Source: Tepidimonas ignava (lineage in GTDB: Bacteria; Pseudomonadota; Gammaproteobacteria; Burkholderiales; Burkholderiaceae_C). From it: a stretch of DNA of 64,000 nucleotides. Location: the NCBI RefSeq assembly GCF_004342625.1, contig NZ_SMAH01000007.1, forward strand, positions 62,001 to 126,000, in the 5' to 3' direction. Under the pieces are notes generated by a model. The model worked only from the letters and a program-made list of their open reading frames with translations. It did not search any database and had not been told where the DNA came from. Of the stretch, positions 1-9,685 are shown one piece after another; within the stretch, counting starts at the first letter, position 1, and each line of letters begins with the position of its first letter. The translations under genes and the position numbers were made by a program.

Positions 1-599
1 CACGGCGTGCGCCCCATGAACGTCGGCGCGATGCCCTGCTCGCGCACCACGCGCCCTTCCAGCCGGGTGTAGCGACCTTGGGCGTCCCATTCCCAATACC
101 AGTCGGCCGACAGCTCCGTGAGGCTGCGGAAGCGCTCTTCGCTGTCGCGCAACTGCGCCAGCGCCTGCGCGTGCCTGGAAATGTCGGTGTACACCCGTGC
201 CCAACCGCCGCCCGGCACGGCCACCGTGGCGCCCTGCAGCGTGCGCCCGCTGGCGGTGGTGTAGCTGTACACGTGGGGTTGGCCGCTGGCACGGGTGGCC
301 CGCAGGTGGTGCCAGACGCGCTCGATGAGCCGCTCGGGATCGCCTTTCAGGTCGCCGCGCGCGGCTTGCCAGCGCACCACGTCGTCGATCAGGGGGGCGC
401 GCTGCATCAGCTCGGCCGGCAACTCCAGCATCTGCAACGCGCATGTGTTGTAGCCCACCACCCGACCCTGCGCGTCCAGCACCACAAACGCATGCTGCAG
501 CGCGTCGAGCAACTGCGCCACCGACAGCCGCCCGCTGCGCACGGCCTCGTCAGCGGCGGCGCTGGCCACGCCGGGCAGGGTCACGGTGAAGTCGGTCAT
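1..599 (-). CDS. PAS-domain sensor protein, C-terminus beyond window edge
   Basis: The reading frame opens with an ATG at 599 and is still open at base 1, so only the first 199 residues are visible. They contain one PAS-like domain at about residues 28-135 (an LLDALQHAFVVLDAQGRVVGYN stretch, shortened here to its start LLDALQHAFVVLD) and the beginning of a second PAS after a short linker (RDSEERFRSL ... ADWYWEWD). PAS domains sense ligands or redox state. The output domain, which could be GGDEF, histidine kinase or methyl-accepting, is not in the window. It lies 24 nt downstream of a chemoreceptor gene on the same strand, so it is probably last or near-last in the cheW-mcp-mcp operon. The ribosome site is weak. 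Confidence 0.75.
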   Translation of the reverse strand, partial: MTDFTVTLPGVASAAADEAVRSGRLSVAQLLDALQHAFVVLDAQGRVVGYNTCALQMLELPAELMQRAPLIDDVVRWQAARGDLKGDPERLIERVWHHLRATRASGQPHVYSYTTASGRTLQGATVAVPGGGWARVYTDISRHAQALAQLRDSEERFRSLTELSADWYWEWDAQGRYTRLEGRVVREQGIAPTFMGRTP

Positions 600-623
600 G
601 GCGCGTGGTCAGGGAATCGACGG

Positions 624-2405
624 TCAAAACGTCTCCCACTCACCGTCGTCCGCGGCCGCAGGCTTGGGGGCCGGGCCCGCCTTGGACGCCGCCGCAGCCG
701 GGGCCTTGGCCGTCGCCGGGGCCGGCTTGGGCAGCGAGGGTTCACGCCGCGCGGCCGCCCCGGGCAGCGGCTTGGGCGGCCCCGCCGGCTTGCGTGGCGG
801 CGCCACCTTGGGCAAGCTCGGCTTGGACGTGGCCGTTGGCTCGACAGCCACCGGCAGGTTGTCCCCCGTGCGGAATTGCGCCACCACCCGCTGCAGCTCG
901 GCCGCTTGCTGACGCAGGCTCTCCGCCGCCGCCGTGGCCTGCTCCACCAGCGCCGCGTTTTGTTGCGTGGCCTGGTCCAACTGCGACACCGCCGCGTTGA
1001 CCTGCGTGATGCTGTCGCTTTGCTCGGCGGTGGCCGCGGTGACTTCGCCAATCATGTCCGCGACGCGCTGGATGGCCTGCACGATCTCCTCCACCGTGCG
1101 ACCCGCGGTCTCGACCTGCTGGCCGCCCTGCTGCACCCGCGCCACGCTCTCTTCGATCAGCGCTTTGATCTCCTTGGCCGCCTGCGCGCTGCGCTGCGCG
1201 AGTTGGCGCACCTCGCCCGCCACCACCGCAAAACCACGCCCTGCCTCGCCAGCACGGGCCGCTTCCACGGCGGCGTTGAGCGCCAGGATGTTGGTCTGGA
1301 ACGCAATGCCGTCGATGACGCCAATGATGTCGGCGATCTTGCGGCTGCTGGCGTCGATGCCCTGCATCGTGCCCACCACTTCGCGCACCGCCGCGCCGCC
1401 ACGCTGCGCCGCGTCGGCCGCTTGCTGCGCCACCTGGTTGGCCGTGCGCGCCGCGTCCGCGCTGTGGCGCACCCCGTCGGTGAGTTGCTGCAAGCTCGCC
1501 GACGTCTGCTCCAAACTCGCCGCGTTGCTCTCGGTGCGCGCCGACAGGTCCTGGTTGCCTTGGGCGATTTGCACCGCGGCGCTGGCCACCTGGTCGGAGG
1601 CGCCGCGGATGCGCGCAAACGCCTGCCGCAGCGCGGTCTGCATGGCGTCCAGCGCGCGCAGCAGATCCCCCACCTCGTCGCCCCGGCTGGTGTGCAGGCG
1701 GTGCGTCAGGTCGCCTTGGGCGATGCTGCCCGCCACCGCCACGGCCTCGCGCAACGGCCGCACGATGCCCCGCGTCAACGACACGGCCACACCGATCCCA
1801 AGCACCACCGCCACCACCAAGGCAGCCAGTTCCAGCCACTGCGCAACGCGGGCCGCCTCGCGCGCCTGATCGACCAGTTGTTCCGCTTCCTTGACCAAGG
1901 CATCGCTGAGCGCCTGCTGCGCGGCGGTGTAGGCTTGCGCCGCGGGCTGGTAGCGCGACTCGGCCAACTGACGCGCACGCTCCATGTCGCCCGCGCGCAC
2001 CGCGGCCATCACCTCGTCGCGCACCGCGATCTGCGCCGCGCGCAACTGACGCACCCGCTCGAACGCGCTTTGCTGGCTGCTCAGGCCAATGCTGTCAGCC
2101 ACCTGCTTTTCGAGCTGATCCACCTGCTCGCGCGTCGCGGCGATTTGCTGCTGAAAATACGCCAGCAGCTCTGGGTTGTCCCCAAAGCGCGCCAGCGCTT
2201 GCGTGCGCGCCACCTGCTGGCGTGTCAGCGCCGTCCACTTTTCGGCGGCAAACGCCACATCGGTGATCGCATCGGACGCGCGCACATGCTGATCCACGGT
2301 TCGCGCGCCCACCCAGGCGGCGACGAACACCATCAGCATCAGCACGATCATCAGCCCGAACGCCAGCCCCAACCGGATCCCAATCTTCCAATCGCGTATC
2401 GCCAT
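624..2405 (-). CDS. Methyl-accepting chemotaxis protein with C-terminal EWETF tether
   Basis: This is a transmembrane chemoreceptor of 593 residues. TM1 is at about 8-33, followed by a four-helix-type periplasmic domain at about 34-188, TM2 at 190-210, HAMP at about 211-263, and the cytoplasmic signalling hairpin. The hairpin tip is in the conserved stretch at 355-414 ([20 protein letters not shown]). After the methylation helices comes a Pro/Ala/Lys-rich linker ending in EWETF, which resembles the NWETF peptide that docks CheR and CheB in enteric receptors. The start chosen is the second of two adjacent ATGs, 6 nt after GAGGAG; a TTG eight codons upstream is less likely. It follows a second receptor and cheW in one minus-strand operon. 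The ligand is unknown. Confidence 0.93.
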   Translation of the reverse strand: MAIRDWKIGIRLGLAFGLMIVLMLMVFVAAWVGARTVDQHVRASDAITDVAFAAEKWTALTRQQVARTQALARFGDNPELLAYFQQQIAATREQVDQLEKQVADSIGLSSQQSAFERVRQLRAAQIAVRDEVMAAVRAGDMERARQLAESRYQPAAQAYTAAQQALSDALVKEAEQLVDQAREAARVAQWLELAALVVAVVLGIGVAVSLTRGIVRPLREAVAVAGSIAQGDLTHRLHTSRGDEVGDLLRALDAMQTALRQAFARIRGASDQVASAAVQIAQGNQDLSARTESNAASLEQTSASLQQLTDGVRHSADAARTANQVAQQAADAAQRGGAAVREVVGTMQGIDASSRKIADIIGVIDGIAFQTNILALNAAVEAARAGEAGRGFAVVAGEVRQLAQRSAQAAKEIKALIEESVARVQQGGQQVETAGRTVEEIVQAIQRVADMIGEVTAATAEQSDSITQVNAAVSQLDQATQQNAALVEQATAAAESLRQQAAELQRVVAQFRTGDNLPVAVEPTATSKPSLPKVAPPRKPAGPPKPLPGAAARREPSLPKPAPATAKAPAAAASKAGPAPKPAAADDGEWETF

Positions 2406-2425
2406 CATCAGCTCCTCATTTCGGC

Positions 2426-3766
2426 TCAAACCTGCGCTGCGCTCAGCCGCCGCCGCTCAGGCCCGCGGTAGCTGGACGGGTCGCCGTGGCCGCGCACCTG
2501 GGCCGGCACCAGCGGCGCATGTTCACCCCCGGCGCCGCCGGGCAGGCGGAAGACGGCCACCATGTCGCTCAGGCGCTGCGCCTGGGCGCGCACATGGGTG
2601 GCGGTGTCGGTGCTGCGGGCCACCAACGCGGCGTTTTGTTCGGTCATCTGGTCCACCTCGGCCACGGCGGCGTTGATTTGCGCCAGCCCCTGGGCCTGTT
2701 GCTGGGTGGCGGCGGTGATTTCGCGGATGAAGGCCGAGACTTGCTCGGCGTTGGCCACGATGTCGCGGATCGTCGCGCCCGCGGCGTGCACCTGTTCGGT
2801 GCCGGCGCTGACCTTGGCCACACTGGCTTCGATGAGGGTTTTGATCTCCTTGGCCGCCTGCGCGCTGCGCTGCGCGAGTTGGCGCACCTCGCCCGCCACC
2901 ACCGCAAAACCACGCCCTGCCTCGCCCGCGCGGGCCGCTTCCACGGCGGCGTTGAGCGCCAGGATGTTGGTCTGAAACGCAATGCCGTCGATGACGCCAA
3001 TGATGTCGGCGATTTTGCGGCTGGCCGATTGGATGCCGTCCATCGTCGTCACGACGTCGGCCACGGCACGCCCGCCACGCTCGGCCACGTCGGCGTTGCG
3101 GCGCGCCAGCTCGATGGCGGACTGCGCCGCTTCGCTGCTTGAGGCCACGTGGCGCGTCAGGTCGTCGATGCTGGCGGCCGTCTGGCGCAGGTGTTCAGCG
3201 GTCTGCTCGGTGCGCTGCGCCAAGTCCTGGCTGCCGCTGGCCACCGCTTCGGCGGTGGCGCGCAGCCGTGCAGCAGTCTCGTGCACGGCGCCCACGGTGC
3301 GCACCAGCGACGCCTGCATGTCGGCCAGGCTGCGCATCAGCTCGGCCAGTTCGTCCTGGCCTCGGGTGTCGGCGCGGGTGGTCAGGTCGCCACGTGCGAT
3401 GGCCACCGCCAGCGCCTGCGCTTGCTGCACCGGGCGCACGATGCTGCGCATGTTGATCCAGGTCGTCGGCGCCACGATGGCCAACGCCACCAGCAGCGCC
3501 CCCCCCAACGCCCACAGCGCTTGCTGGCGAATCTGCTCGCCGTGCTCGGTGAGCTGAATCATCTGCTGCGCAAAAGCCTCGTCACCGCCATTGCCGGCTG
3601 CCGTCCAGGCCAGGGTCAGCGCCTCGTGCTGGGCGATTTGCATGTGGTGCACCGCCCACACGCCCACCCCCGCCAGGGCCAGCAGCAGCGCCAGCACCAC
3701 GGCAATGGCACCCAGCATGCGCGTGCGCACGCGCCATGTGCGCATCCAGTCGTTGTTGGTCATCAT
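2426..3766 (-). CDS. Methyl-accepting chemotaxis protein, short periplasmic domain
   Basis: A chemoreceptor of 446 residues. TM1 is at about 17-38, and only some 43 residues lie outside the membrane before TM2 at about 83-104. HAMP is at about 105-160 and is followed by the signalling hairpin with the same 62-residue tip as the neighbouring receptor. The C-terminus ([14 protein letters not shown]) has no EWETF-type tether, so adaptation may depend on the partner receptor; this is an inference. GAGG lies 4 nt before the first ATG and 7 nt before the next codon, also ATG, so the start is uncertain by one codon. It lies 25 nt downstream of cheW. The small sensing domain makes direct binding of a large ligand unlikely. 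Confidence 0.92.
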   Translation of the reverse strand: MMTNNDWMRTWRVRTRMLGAIAVVLALLLALAGVGVWAVHHMQIAQHEALTLAWTAAGNGGDEAFAQQMIQLTEHGEQIRQQALWALGGALLVALAIVAPTTWINMRSIVRPVQQAQALAVAIARGDLTTRADTRGQDELAELMRSLADMQASLVRTVGAVHETAARLRATAEAVASGSQDLAQRTEQTAEHLRQTAASIDDLTRHVASSSEAAQSAIELARRNADVAERGGRAVADVVTTMDGIQSASRKIADIIGVIDGIAFQTNILALNAAVEAARAGEAGRGFAVVAGEVRQLAQRSAQAAKEIKTLIEASVAKVSAGTEQVHAAGATIRDIVANAEQVSAFIREITAATQQQAQGLAQINAAVAEVDQMTEQNAALVARSTDTATHVRAQAQRLSDMVAVFRLPGGAGGEHAPLVPAQVRGHGDPSSYRGPERRRLSAAQV

Positions 3767-3791
3767 GTTGCCTCGACGGTTGGGCCGGCGT

Positions 3792-4283
3792 TCAGGCGTC
3801 CATCAGCCCCATGTCGGGGCTGCTCATCAGCGCCTCGATGTCCATCAGGATCAGCATGCGCTCGCCCACGCTGGCGATGCCGGTGATGAAGGCCGTGTCC
3901 ACGGTGGTCGAGGTCATCTCGGGCGCGGCGCGGATCTGGTCACGCGGCAACTCCAGCACGTCGGACACCGAATCGACCACCACGCCGACCACCCGCCCCT
4001 TGACGTTGAGCACGATGACGACGGTGAGGCCGTTGTACTCGACGCTGGGGCAGCCCAGCTTGATGCGCAGGTCCACCACCGGCACGATGACGCCGCGCAG
4101 GTTGACCACGCCCAGCATGTGCCGCGGCGCGTTGGCGATGCGGGTGGGGTTTTCGTACGAGCGGATTTCCTGCACGCGCAGGATGTCGATGCCGTATTCC
4201 TCAGCGCCAAGGCGAAACGTCAGGTACTCGGCGCTGTGGCGTGCGGCGGCGTCGTGGCTTGGCGCGGCGGCGATGGCGGTCAT
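3792..4283 (-). CDS. cheW: Chemotaxis adaptor protein CheW
   Basis: CheW couples chemoreceptors to the kinase CheA in the cytoplasmic signalling array. The 163-residue protein is one CheW domain (about residues 18-158), with the typical [20 protein letters not shown] opening and a central [17 protein letters not shown] motif. Length is normal for the family. GAGGAG stands 7 nt before the ATG. It is the first gene of a minus-strand operon continuing into two chemoreceptors and a PAS sensor. cheA, cheY, cheR and cheB are not in the window. Confidence 0.95.
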   Translation of the reverse strand: MTAIAAAPSHDAAARHSAEYLTFRLGAEEYGIDILRVQEIRSYENPTRIANAPRHMLGVVNLRGVIVPVVDLRIKLGCPSVEYNGLTVVIVLNVKGRVVGVVVDSVSDVLELPRDQIRAAPEMTSTTVDTAFITGIASVGERMLILMDIEALMSSPDMGLMDA

Positions 4284-4391
4284 GGCAGCACTCCTCGTCG
4301 GCTCAAAGCCCTAAGTATCGGCCAAAACACCACGGCCGCCAGCCGGGTCAACCCCAACGGGCCGCATCACGCAGCCCGAAGGTGACGGATG

Positions 4392-4937
4392 TCAATGTCC
4401 GTCGAAGCTGACCAGCGTGTACAGCGGCAGACCCGCCGAGCGCAGGCGCTGCTCGCCCCCCAGCTCGGGCAGCGTCACGATGGCGGCACCCTCCATCACG
4501 GTGGCGCCGAGCTTTTCCAGCAGTTTTTTGCCGGCCATCATCGTGCCGCCGGTGGCGATCAGGTCGTCGATCAGCAGCACACGGTCACCGGGCTTGACGG
4601 CGTCGGTGTGCAGCTCGACGGTGGCGCTGCCGTACTCGAGCTCGTACGTCTCTTCGACGGTGGTGAACGGCAGCTTGCCCTTTTTGCGGATGGGCACGAA
4701 ACCCACCCCCAGCTCGTAAGCGACCACCGAGCCGATGATGAAGCCGCGCGCGTCCAGCCCCGCCACGACGTCGGGCCGCAGCGCACGGTCCATGTAGCGG
4801 TGCACGAAGGCGTCGATCAACACGCGAAAGACCTTGGGGTCTTGCAGCAAGGGGGTGATGTCGCGAAACTGCACACCCGGCGCGGGCCAGTCGGGCACGG
4901 TGCGGATGTGCGAGCGCAGGTAGGCGGCGGTGTCCAT
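4392..4937 (-). CDS. apt: Adenine phosphoribosyltransferase
   Basis: This enzyme salvages adenine by converting it with phosphoribosyl pyrophosphate to AMP plus pyrophosphate in the cytoplasm. The 181-residue length is standard. The PRPP-binding loop [13 protein letters not shown] is at about residues 120-132, and the N-terminal [11 protein letters not shown] and the [10 protein letters not shown] signature are both present. It starts 17 nt downstream of the K+/H+ antiporter stop on the same strand, so the two are probably cotranscribed. Confidence 0.96.
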   Translation of the reverse strand: MDTAAYLRSHIRTVPDWPAPGVQFRDITPLLQDPKVFRVLIDAFVHRYMDRALRPDVVAGLDARGFIIGSVVAYELGVGFVPIRKKGKLPFTTVEETYELEYGSATVELHTDAVKPGDRVLLIDDLIATGGTMMAGKKLLEKLGATVMEGAAIVTLPELGGEQRLRSAGLPLYTLVSFDGH

Positions 4938-4954
4938 GGGACGTGATTATCCTG

Positions 4955-6940
4955 CTAGCCGGCCAACAAGCGGCTTTCGGCCAACGCCAGCGCTTCCGGC
5001 ACGCCGTACAGCACCACGGCGTCGCCACCTTGCAGCACCAGGTCGTCCGACGCTGCCTCACGGCGCCCGCTGGCGCGGCGCACATCCATGACCTGCACCC
5101 CGATGGCGTGCAGCGCCAAGTCACCCAAGCGCTGGCCGACGGTGGGGCCGGCCGGCGGCAGCACCACGGTGGCCAGCCGCGCCTGGTGTTGCTCGTCGAC
5201 GCTGTCGTCGTCGGCGCCATGGAAGTAGCTGCGCAGCAGTTGGTAGCGCGCTTCGCGCTGCTGCTGCACGAGGCGCACCACACGCCGCAGCGGCACGCCC
5301 ACCAACGCCAGCGCATGGCTGGCCAGCATCAGGCTGGCCTCCAGCGCTTCGGGCACCACCTCGGCGGCGCCCTCGGCTTGCAACTTGGCCAGGTCGGTGT
5401 CGTCCAGCGTGCGCACCACCACCGGCACGTGCGGCGCGTGCTCGCGCACGTTGTGCAGCACTTTGATGGCACTGGGCGTGTCCATATACGTCACCACCAC
5501 CGCCGAGGCCCGCGCCAGCCCCGCCGCCATCAGCGCCTGCAACCGCGCAGCGTCACCGAACACCACCGAATGGCCCGCCGCAGCAGCTTGGCGCACCCGA
5601 TCCGGATCCAAGTCCAGCGCCATGTAGGGGATCTTTTCCGCCTCCAGCAGACGCGCCAGGTTTTGCCCGCAGCGGCCGTAGCCGCAAATGATGACGTGCC
5701 TGTCGGCGGCAATGGCGCGGCGTGCGATCTGCGTCATCTGCACCGACTGCATCAGCCAGTCGCTGCGCACCAGCCGCGTCACCAGCGCGTTGCTGTGCTG
5801 GATCACAAGCGGCGCCAGCAACATGGAAAGGATCATCGACGCCAACGTGGGGTTGAACAGGGTGGGCGGCACCAGGGCGTTCTGGTTGGCCAGTTGCAGC
5901 AGCACCAAGCCGAACTCGCCCGCCTGCATCAGGTACAGCCCAGTGCGCAGCGCCGTGCCCAGCGGGGCGCCCAGGGCGTGCACCAGCAGGGTGATCAAGC
6001 CCGCTTTGAACGCCAGCGACAGCACCAGCAGCAACAGCACCAAGGGCCAGCGCTCCAGCACGATGCGCCAGTCCAGCATCATGCCGATGGTGATGAAAAA
6101 CAGCCCCAGCAGCACGTCGTGAAACGGCCGGATATCGGTCTCCACCTGGTGGCGAAATTCGGTCTCGGCGATCAGCATGCCGGCCACGAACGCGCCCAGC
6201 GCCATCGACAAGCCGGCGTGTTCGGTCAGCCACGCCAGCCCCAGCGTGACCAGCAGCAGGTTGAGCATGAACAGCTCCTGGCTTTTGCGCCGGGCCACCA
6301 GCGTCAGCCACCAGCGCATCACGCGTTGCCCGCCGGTCATCAACAGCACCAGCAGGGCCGCTGCCTTCAGCAACGCCAGGCCCAAGGCCCACCACAGCTC
6401 TTCGCCCGGGGCGGCCAGCGCCGGAATCAACACCAGCAACGGCACCACCGCCAGATCCTGGAACAGCAAGATGCCCACCACGCGCTGGCCGTGCTCGGTT
6501 TCCAGCTCCAGACGCTCGGCCATCAGCTTCATCACGATGGCGGTGCTGCTCATCGCCATCACGCCGCCCATGGCCACCGCCATCGGCCACTCAATGCCCC
6601 ACCAGTCCGGCAACAGCCACCCCAGCGCCAGCGCGGCGGCGGTGGTCAGCAGCACCGTCAGCAACACCTGCGCCGTGCCCAGCCCAAAGACGAACCGCCG
6701 CATCGCCCGCAGCTTGGGCAGGCTGAACTCCAGGCCGATGGCGAACATCAAGAACACCACACCGAATTCGGCCAGGTAGCGCAGCCCCTCGGTGTTGTGC
6801 GCCAACGCCAGCGCGTGCGGCCCGAGCGCCACCCCCACCGCCAGGTAGCCGATCAGCGGCGGCAGCTTCAGCAACCGGCACACCACCACCCCCAGCACGG
6901 CGGCCAACAGCAGCAACAGGGTTAGGTCGAGCACGTTCAC
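4955..6940 (-). CDS. CPA2-family K+/H+ antiporter with RCK domain (KefB/YbaL type)
   Basis: A monovalent cation:proton antiporter of the inner membrane, related to glutathione-gated K+ efflux systems. About 12 hydrophobic segments occupy residues 1-385. An RCK-N nucleotide-binding domain begins with HVIICGYGRCGQN at about residues 410-425, and a C-terminal RCK-C domain ends in VLQGGDAVVLYG. I chose a GTG start at 6940, where conserved sequence begins (NVLDLTLLLLLAAVLG); an ATG at 6964 or further upstream cannot be excluded, as no strong ribosome site is present. It is followed by apt. The transported ion and ligand control are inferred from the family only. Confidence 0.88.
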   Translation of the reverse strand: MNVLDLTLLLLLAAVLGVVVCRLLKLPPLIGYLAVGVALGPHALALAHNTEGLRYLAEFGVVFLMFAIGLEFSLPKLRAMRRFVFGLGTAQVLLTVLLTTAAALALGWLLPDWWGIEWPMAVAMGGVMAMSSTAIVMKLMAERLELETEHGQRVVGILLFQDLAVVPLLVLIPALAAPGEELWWALGLALLKAAALLVLLMTGGQRVMRWWLTLVARRKSQELFMLNLLLVTLGLAWLTEHAGLSMALGAFVAGMLIAETEFRHQVETDIRPFHDVLLGLFFITIGMMLDWRIVLERWPLVLLLLVLSLAFKAGLITLLVHALGAPLGTALRTGLYLMQAGEFGLVLLQLANQNALVPPTLFNPTLASMILSMLLAPLVIQHSNALVTRLVRSDWLMQSVQMTQIARRAIAADRHVIICGYGRCGQNLARLLEAEKIPYMALDLDPDRVRQAAAAGHSVVFGDAARLQALMAAGLARASAVVVTYMDTPSAIKVLHNVREHAPHVPVVVRTLDDTDLAKLQAEGAAEVVPEALEASLMLASHALALVGVPLRRVVRLVQQQREARYQLLRSYFHGADDDSVDEQHQARLATVVLPPAGPTVGQRLGDLALHAIGVQVMDVRRASGRREAASDDLVLQGGDAVVLYGVPEALALAESRLLAG

Positions 6941-7031
6941 GCACCCGATCTTACTGGCCAACATAGATAGCGACGGCCCGAGCCTGGACTTCGGCGCCAC
7001 CCGCGCGCCGCATGCGCTACCATCCTGGCGC

Positions 7032-8660
7032 ATGAGCGCGCGCCGCAAGCTGCCCATCGGCATCCAGACCTTCGCCAAGATCCGCGGCGAGGGCTGCTAC
7101 TACGTCGACAAAACCCCGCTGATCGCGCGGCTGGTCGAGCAAGGCAGCTTTTACTTCTTGTCGCGCCCGCGCCGCTTTGGCAAGTCACTGCTGATCGACA
7201 CCATCGCCGAGGCCTTTGCCGGCCAGCGGGCTTTGTTTGAAGGCGGTGAGGCCGCCGTGGCGCTGGGGGTGGACCCGGCGGTGGCCAACCGCCCGCGGCT
7301 GTTTCTCGCCGAGCACTGGGACTGGGGCCGGCGCCACCCGGTCATTCGCCTGAGCTTCGCCGGTGGGGTGCACCATGACCCAGCCGGGCTCCACCGGGCC
7401 ATCGTTGACCAGATCGACCGCAACGCCGAGCAGCTGGGGGTGGAGCTTCCCCCCACCGATGACGTGGCCTTGCGCTTTGACCATCTGCTGCAACGCGCCG
7501 CCAACGTCTGGAACGCCCAGGCCGTGGTGCTGGTCGATGAGTACGACAAACCGATCCTCGACAACCTCGAAGCGCCCGAGGTCGCCCGCGCAATGCGCGA
7601 GGGCTTGCGCAACCTCTACTCCGTCATCAAGGGGCGCGACGCCGATGTGCGCTTTGCGATGTTGACGGGCGTATCCAAGTTTTCCAAGGTGTCGATCTTT
7701 TCGGGCCTCAACAACCTCAACGACATCACGCTGGACGACCGCTACGGCACGCTGTGCGGCTACACCGAAGAGGATCTGGACACCGTCTTTGCGCCCGAGT
7801 TCGAGGCGGCGGCCAGCGACGGCCAGCCCCTGGACCGAGGTGAAGTGCGCCGTTGGTACAACGGCTACGCCTGGGGGCCAACCTCGGTGTACAACCCGTT
7901 TGATGTGCTGCTGCTGCTGGATAAGCGCCAGTACCGGGCGCACTGGTTCGAGACCGGCACGCCGACCTTCCTCGTGCAGTGGTTGCAGCGCAAGGGCTTC
8001 TTCACCCCCAGGCTGGAGCAGCTGTGGGCCAGCGAGGCGCTGCTGTCGGCGTTCGATGTGGACGGCATCGAGCCCGAGGCGATGCTGTGGCAGACCGGCT
8101 ACCTGACGATACGGCGCAGCGTGCTCAAAGCCGCGCGGCGCGAGTACGAGCTGAGCGTGCCCAACCTGGAGGTGCGTGCCGCGCTCAATGAACACCTGCT
8201 CCATGCATGGCACCCCAACCCAGCGCAGGTCAGCGTGTTGACCAGCGCGTTGTACGACATTTTGGTCAGCGGTGACGCCGCCGCGCTCAAAGCGCACTTC
8301 CAGCGCCTCTTTGCCTCCATCCCACACGACTGGTACCGTGCCAACCCGATCGCGCAGTACGAAGGCTACTTTGCCAGCGTCTGCTACAGCCACCTGGCCA
8401 GTCTCGGGGTGGAGATCATCGCCGAAGACGTCAGCAACGAAGGCCAGTGCGACCTCACCGTCAAGCACGCCGGCACCGCGTGGGTGTTCGAGTTCAAGGT
8501 CGTGGACGGCGACCAGGGCACGGGCGAGGCGCTGCGGCAACTCCAGACCAAGGACTACGCGGCCAAGCACCGCGGCGCGCCGGGCGTGGAGCGTGTGATC
8601 GAAGTCGGCGTGGAGTTCAGCCGCAGCAAGCGGCAAATCGTGGGGTGGGACGTGCGGTGA
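7032..8660 (+). CDS. AAA-ATPase-like protein with C-terminal PD-(D/E)XK nuclease-fold domain
   Basis: A 542-residue protein of the AAA-ATPase_like/DUF1703 type, a family of unclear function. A P-loop-like RPRRFGKSLL is at residues 45-54, preceded by the family's YYVDKTPLI signature. A Walker-B-like VVLVDEYDKPIL follows at about 164-175. The last 75 residues hold a PD-(D/E)XK pattern (GQCDLTVK ... WVFEFKVV), as expected for a nuclease-fold domain. The ATG has no clear Shine-Dalgarno. It starts 91 nt from the divergent antiporter and ends 26 nt before kdsD. Composition is like its neighbours, so there is no sign of recent transfer. Enzymatic activity is unproven; the P-loop departs from GxxxxGK[ST]. 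Confidence 0.85.
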   Translation: MSARRKLPIGIQTFAKIRGEGCYYVDKTPLIARLVEQGSFYFLSRPRRFGKSLLIDTIAEAFAGQRALFEGGEAAVALGVDPAVANRPRLFLAEHWDWGRRHPVIRLSFAGGVHHDPAGLHRAIVDQIDRNAEQLGVELPPTDDVALRFDHLLQRAANVWNAQAVVLVDEYDKPILDNLEAPEVARAMREGLRNLYSVIKGRDADVRFAMLTGVSKFSKVSIFSGLNNLNDITLDDRYGTLCGYTEEDLDTVFAPEFEAAASDGQPLDRGEVRRWYNGYAWGPTSVYNPFDVLLLLDKRQYRAHWFETGTPTFLVQWLQRKGFFTPRLEQLWASEALLSAFDVDGIEPEAMLWQTGYLTIRRSVLKAARREYELSVPNLEVRAALNEHLLHAWHPNPAQVSVLTSALYDILVSGDAAALKAHFQRLFASIPHDWYRANPIAQYEGYFASVCYSHLASLGVEIIAEDVSNEGQCDLTVKHAGTAWVFEFKVVDGDQGTGEALRQLQTKDYAAKHRGAPGVERVIEVGVEFSRSKRQIVGWDVR

Positions 8661-8686
8661 CACCACCCTTGCACACTCGGGATGTC

Positions 8687-9685
8687 ATGACCAACGACCG
8701 ATTGCCTTCAAGCGACGCCGACTGGATCGCGCTGGCGCGCCAGACACTGGCCATCGAAGCCGCCGGCCTGCAAGCGATGGCCGAGCGGCTGGACCAGCGC
8801 TTCGCCGACGCGGTGCGCACGCTGCTGGCGTGCCGCGGCCGCGTCGTCGTCACCGGCATGGGCAAAAGCGGGCACATCGGCCGCAAGATCGCGGCGACGC
8901 TGGCCTCCACCGGCACGCCGGCGTTTTTCATGCACCCAGCCGAAGCCAGCCACGGTGACCTGGGAATGATCACCCCGGCCGACGCGGTGCTGGCCATCAG
9001 CAACAGCGGCGAAAGCGATGAGCTAACGACCATCTTGCCGCTGATCAAACGCATGGGCGTGCCGCTGGTGGCCATGACGGGGCGCGCCGACTCGACGCTG
9101 GCGCGGCACGCCGACGTCGTGCTGGACACCGGCGTGGCGCGCGAAGCCTGTCCGCACAACTTGGCCCCCACCGCCAGCACCACGGCGCAGCTGGCCATGG
9201 GTGATGCGCTGGCCGTGGCGCTGCTGAGCGCGCGCGGGTTCCAACCGGAGGACTTCGCGCGCTCCCATCCCGGCGGTGCGCTGGGCCGCCGCCTGTTGAC
9301 GCTGGTGCGTGACGTCATGCGGCCGCTGGACGTGACCCCGCGCGTGGCGCCGCACGCCACGCTGCCGGAGACGATGCGGACCATGAGCGCCGGGGGCCTG
9401 GGCGCTGCCGCCGTCGTCGACGAGCAGGGGCGTCCCATCGGCATTTTCACCGACGGCGACCTGCGCCGCCTGATCGAAGCGCGCCCGGGGGCCGACCTGC
9501 GGGCGTTGACCGCCGCCGAAGTCATGCACCCCCGCCCGCGCAGCGTGCACCCCGGGATGCTGGCCGTCGAAGCAGCCGACCTGATGGAGCAGCACCGTAT
9601 CCACAGCGTGTTGGTGGTCGATGACGACGGCCGGCTGGTCGGCGCGCTGAACTCGCACGACCTGATGCGTGCCAAGGTGATCTGA
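8687..9685 (+). CDS. kdsD: Arabinose-5-phosphate isomerase (KDO pathway)
   Basis: KdsD converts ribulose-5-phosphate to arabinose-5-phosphate, the first step toward KDO of lipopolysaccharide. The 332 residues comprise a SIS sugar isomerase domain (about 35-190, with VVTGMGKSGHIGRKIAATL and ISNSGES) and two CBS motifs (about 205-332). The ATG at 8687 follows a weak CGGGA; it gives the usual length, and the longer open frame overlapping the upstream gene is ignored. The last base of its TGA is the first base of kdsC's ATG, indicating translational coupling. Confidence 0.95.
   Translation: MTNDRLPSSDADWIALARQTLAIEAAGLQAMAERLDQRFADAVRTLLACRGRVVVTGMGKSGHIGRKIAATLASTGTPAFFMHPAEASHGDLGMITPADAVLAISNSGESDELTTILPLIKRMGVPLVAMTGRADSTLARHADVVLDTGVAREACPHNLAPTASTTAQLAMGDALAVALLSARGFQPEDFARSHPGGALGRRLLTLVRDVMRPLDVTPRVAPHATLPETMRTMSAGGLGAAAVVDEQGRPIGIFTDGDLRRLIEARPGADLRALTAAEVMHPRPRSVHPGMLAVEAADLMEQHRIHSVLVVDDDGRLVGALNSHDLMRAKVI

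Noticed and set aside
78-2471. A 797-residue open frame on the plus strand across the chemoreceptor genes, and many similar long antisense frames (for example 22410-25298)
   Set aside because: They are stop-poor shadow frames caused by high GC content, rich in Arg, His and Gln, and they lie opposite recognisable genes.
4315-4322. GCCGATAC upstream of cheW, resembling the flagellar sigma-28 -10 element
   Set aside because: No TAAA-type -35 is found at the required spacing, so flagellar control is not supported.
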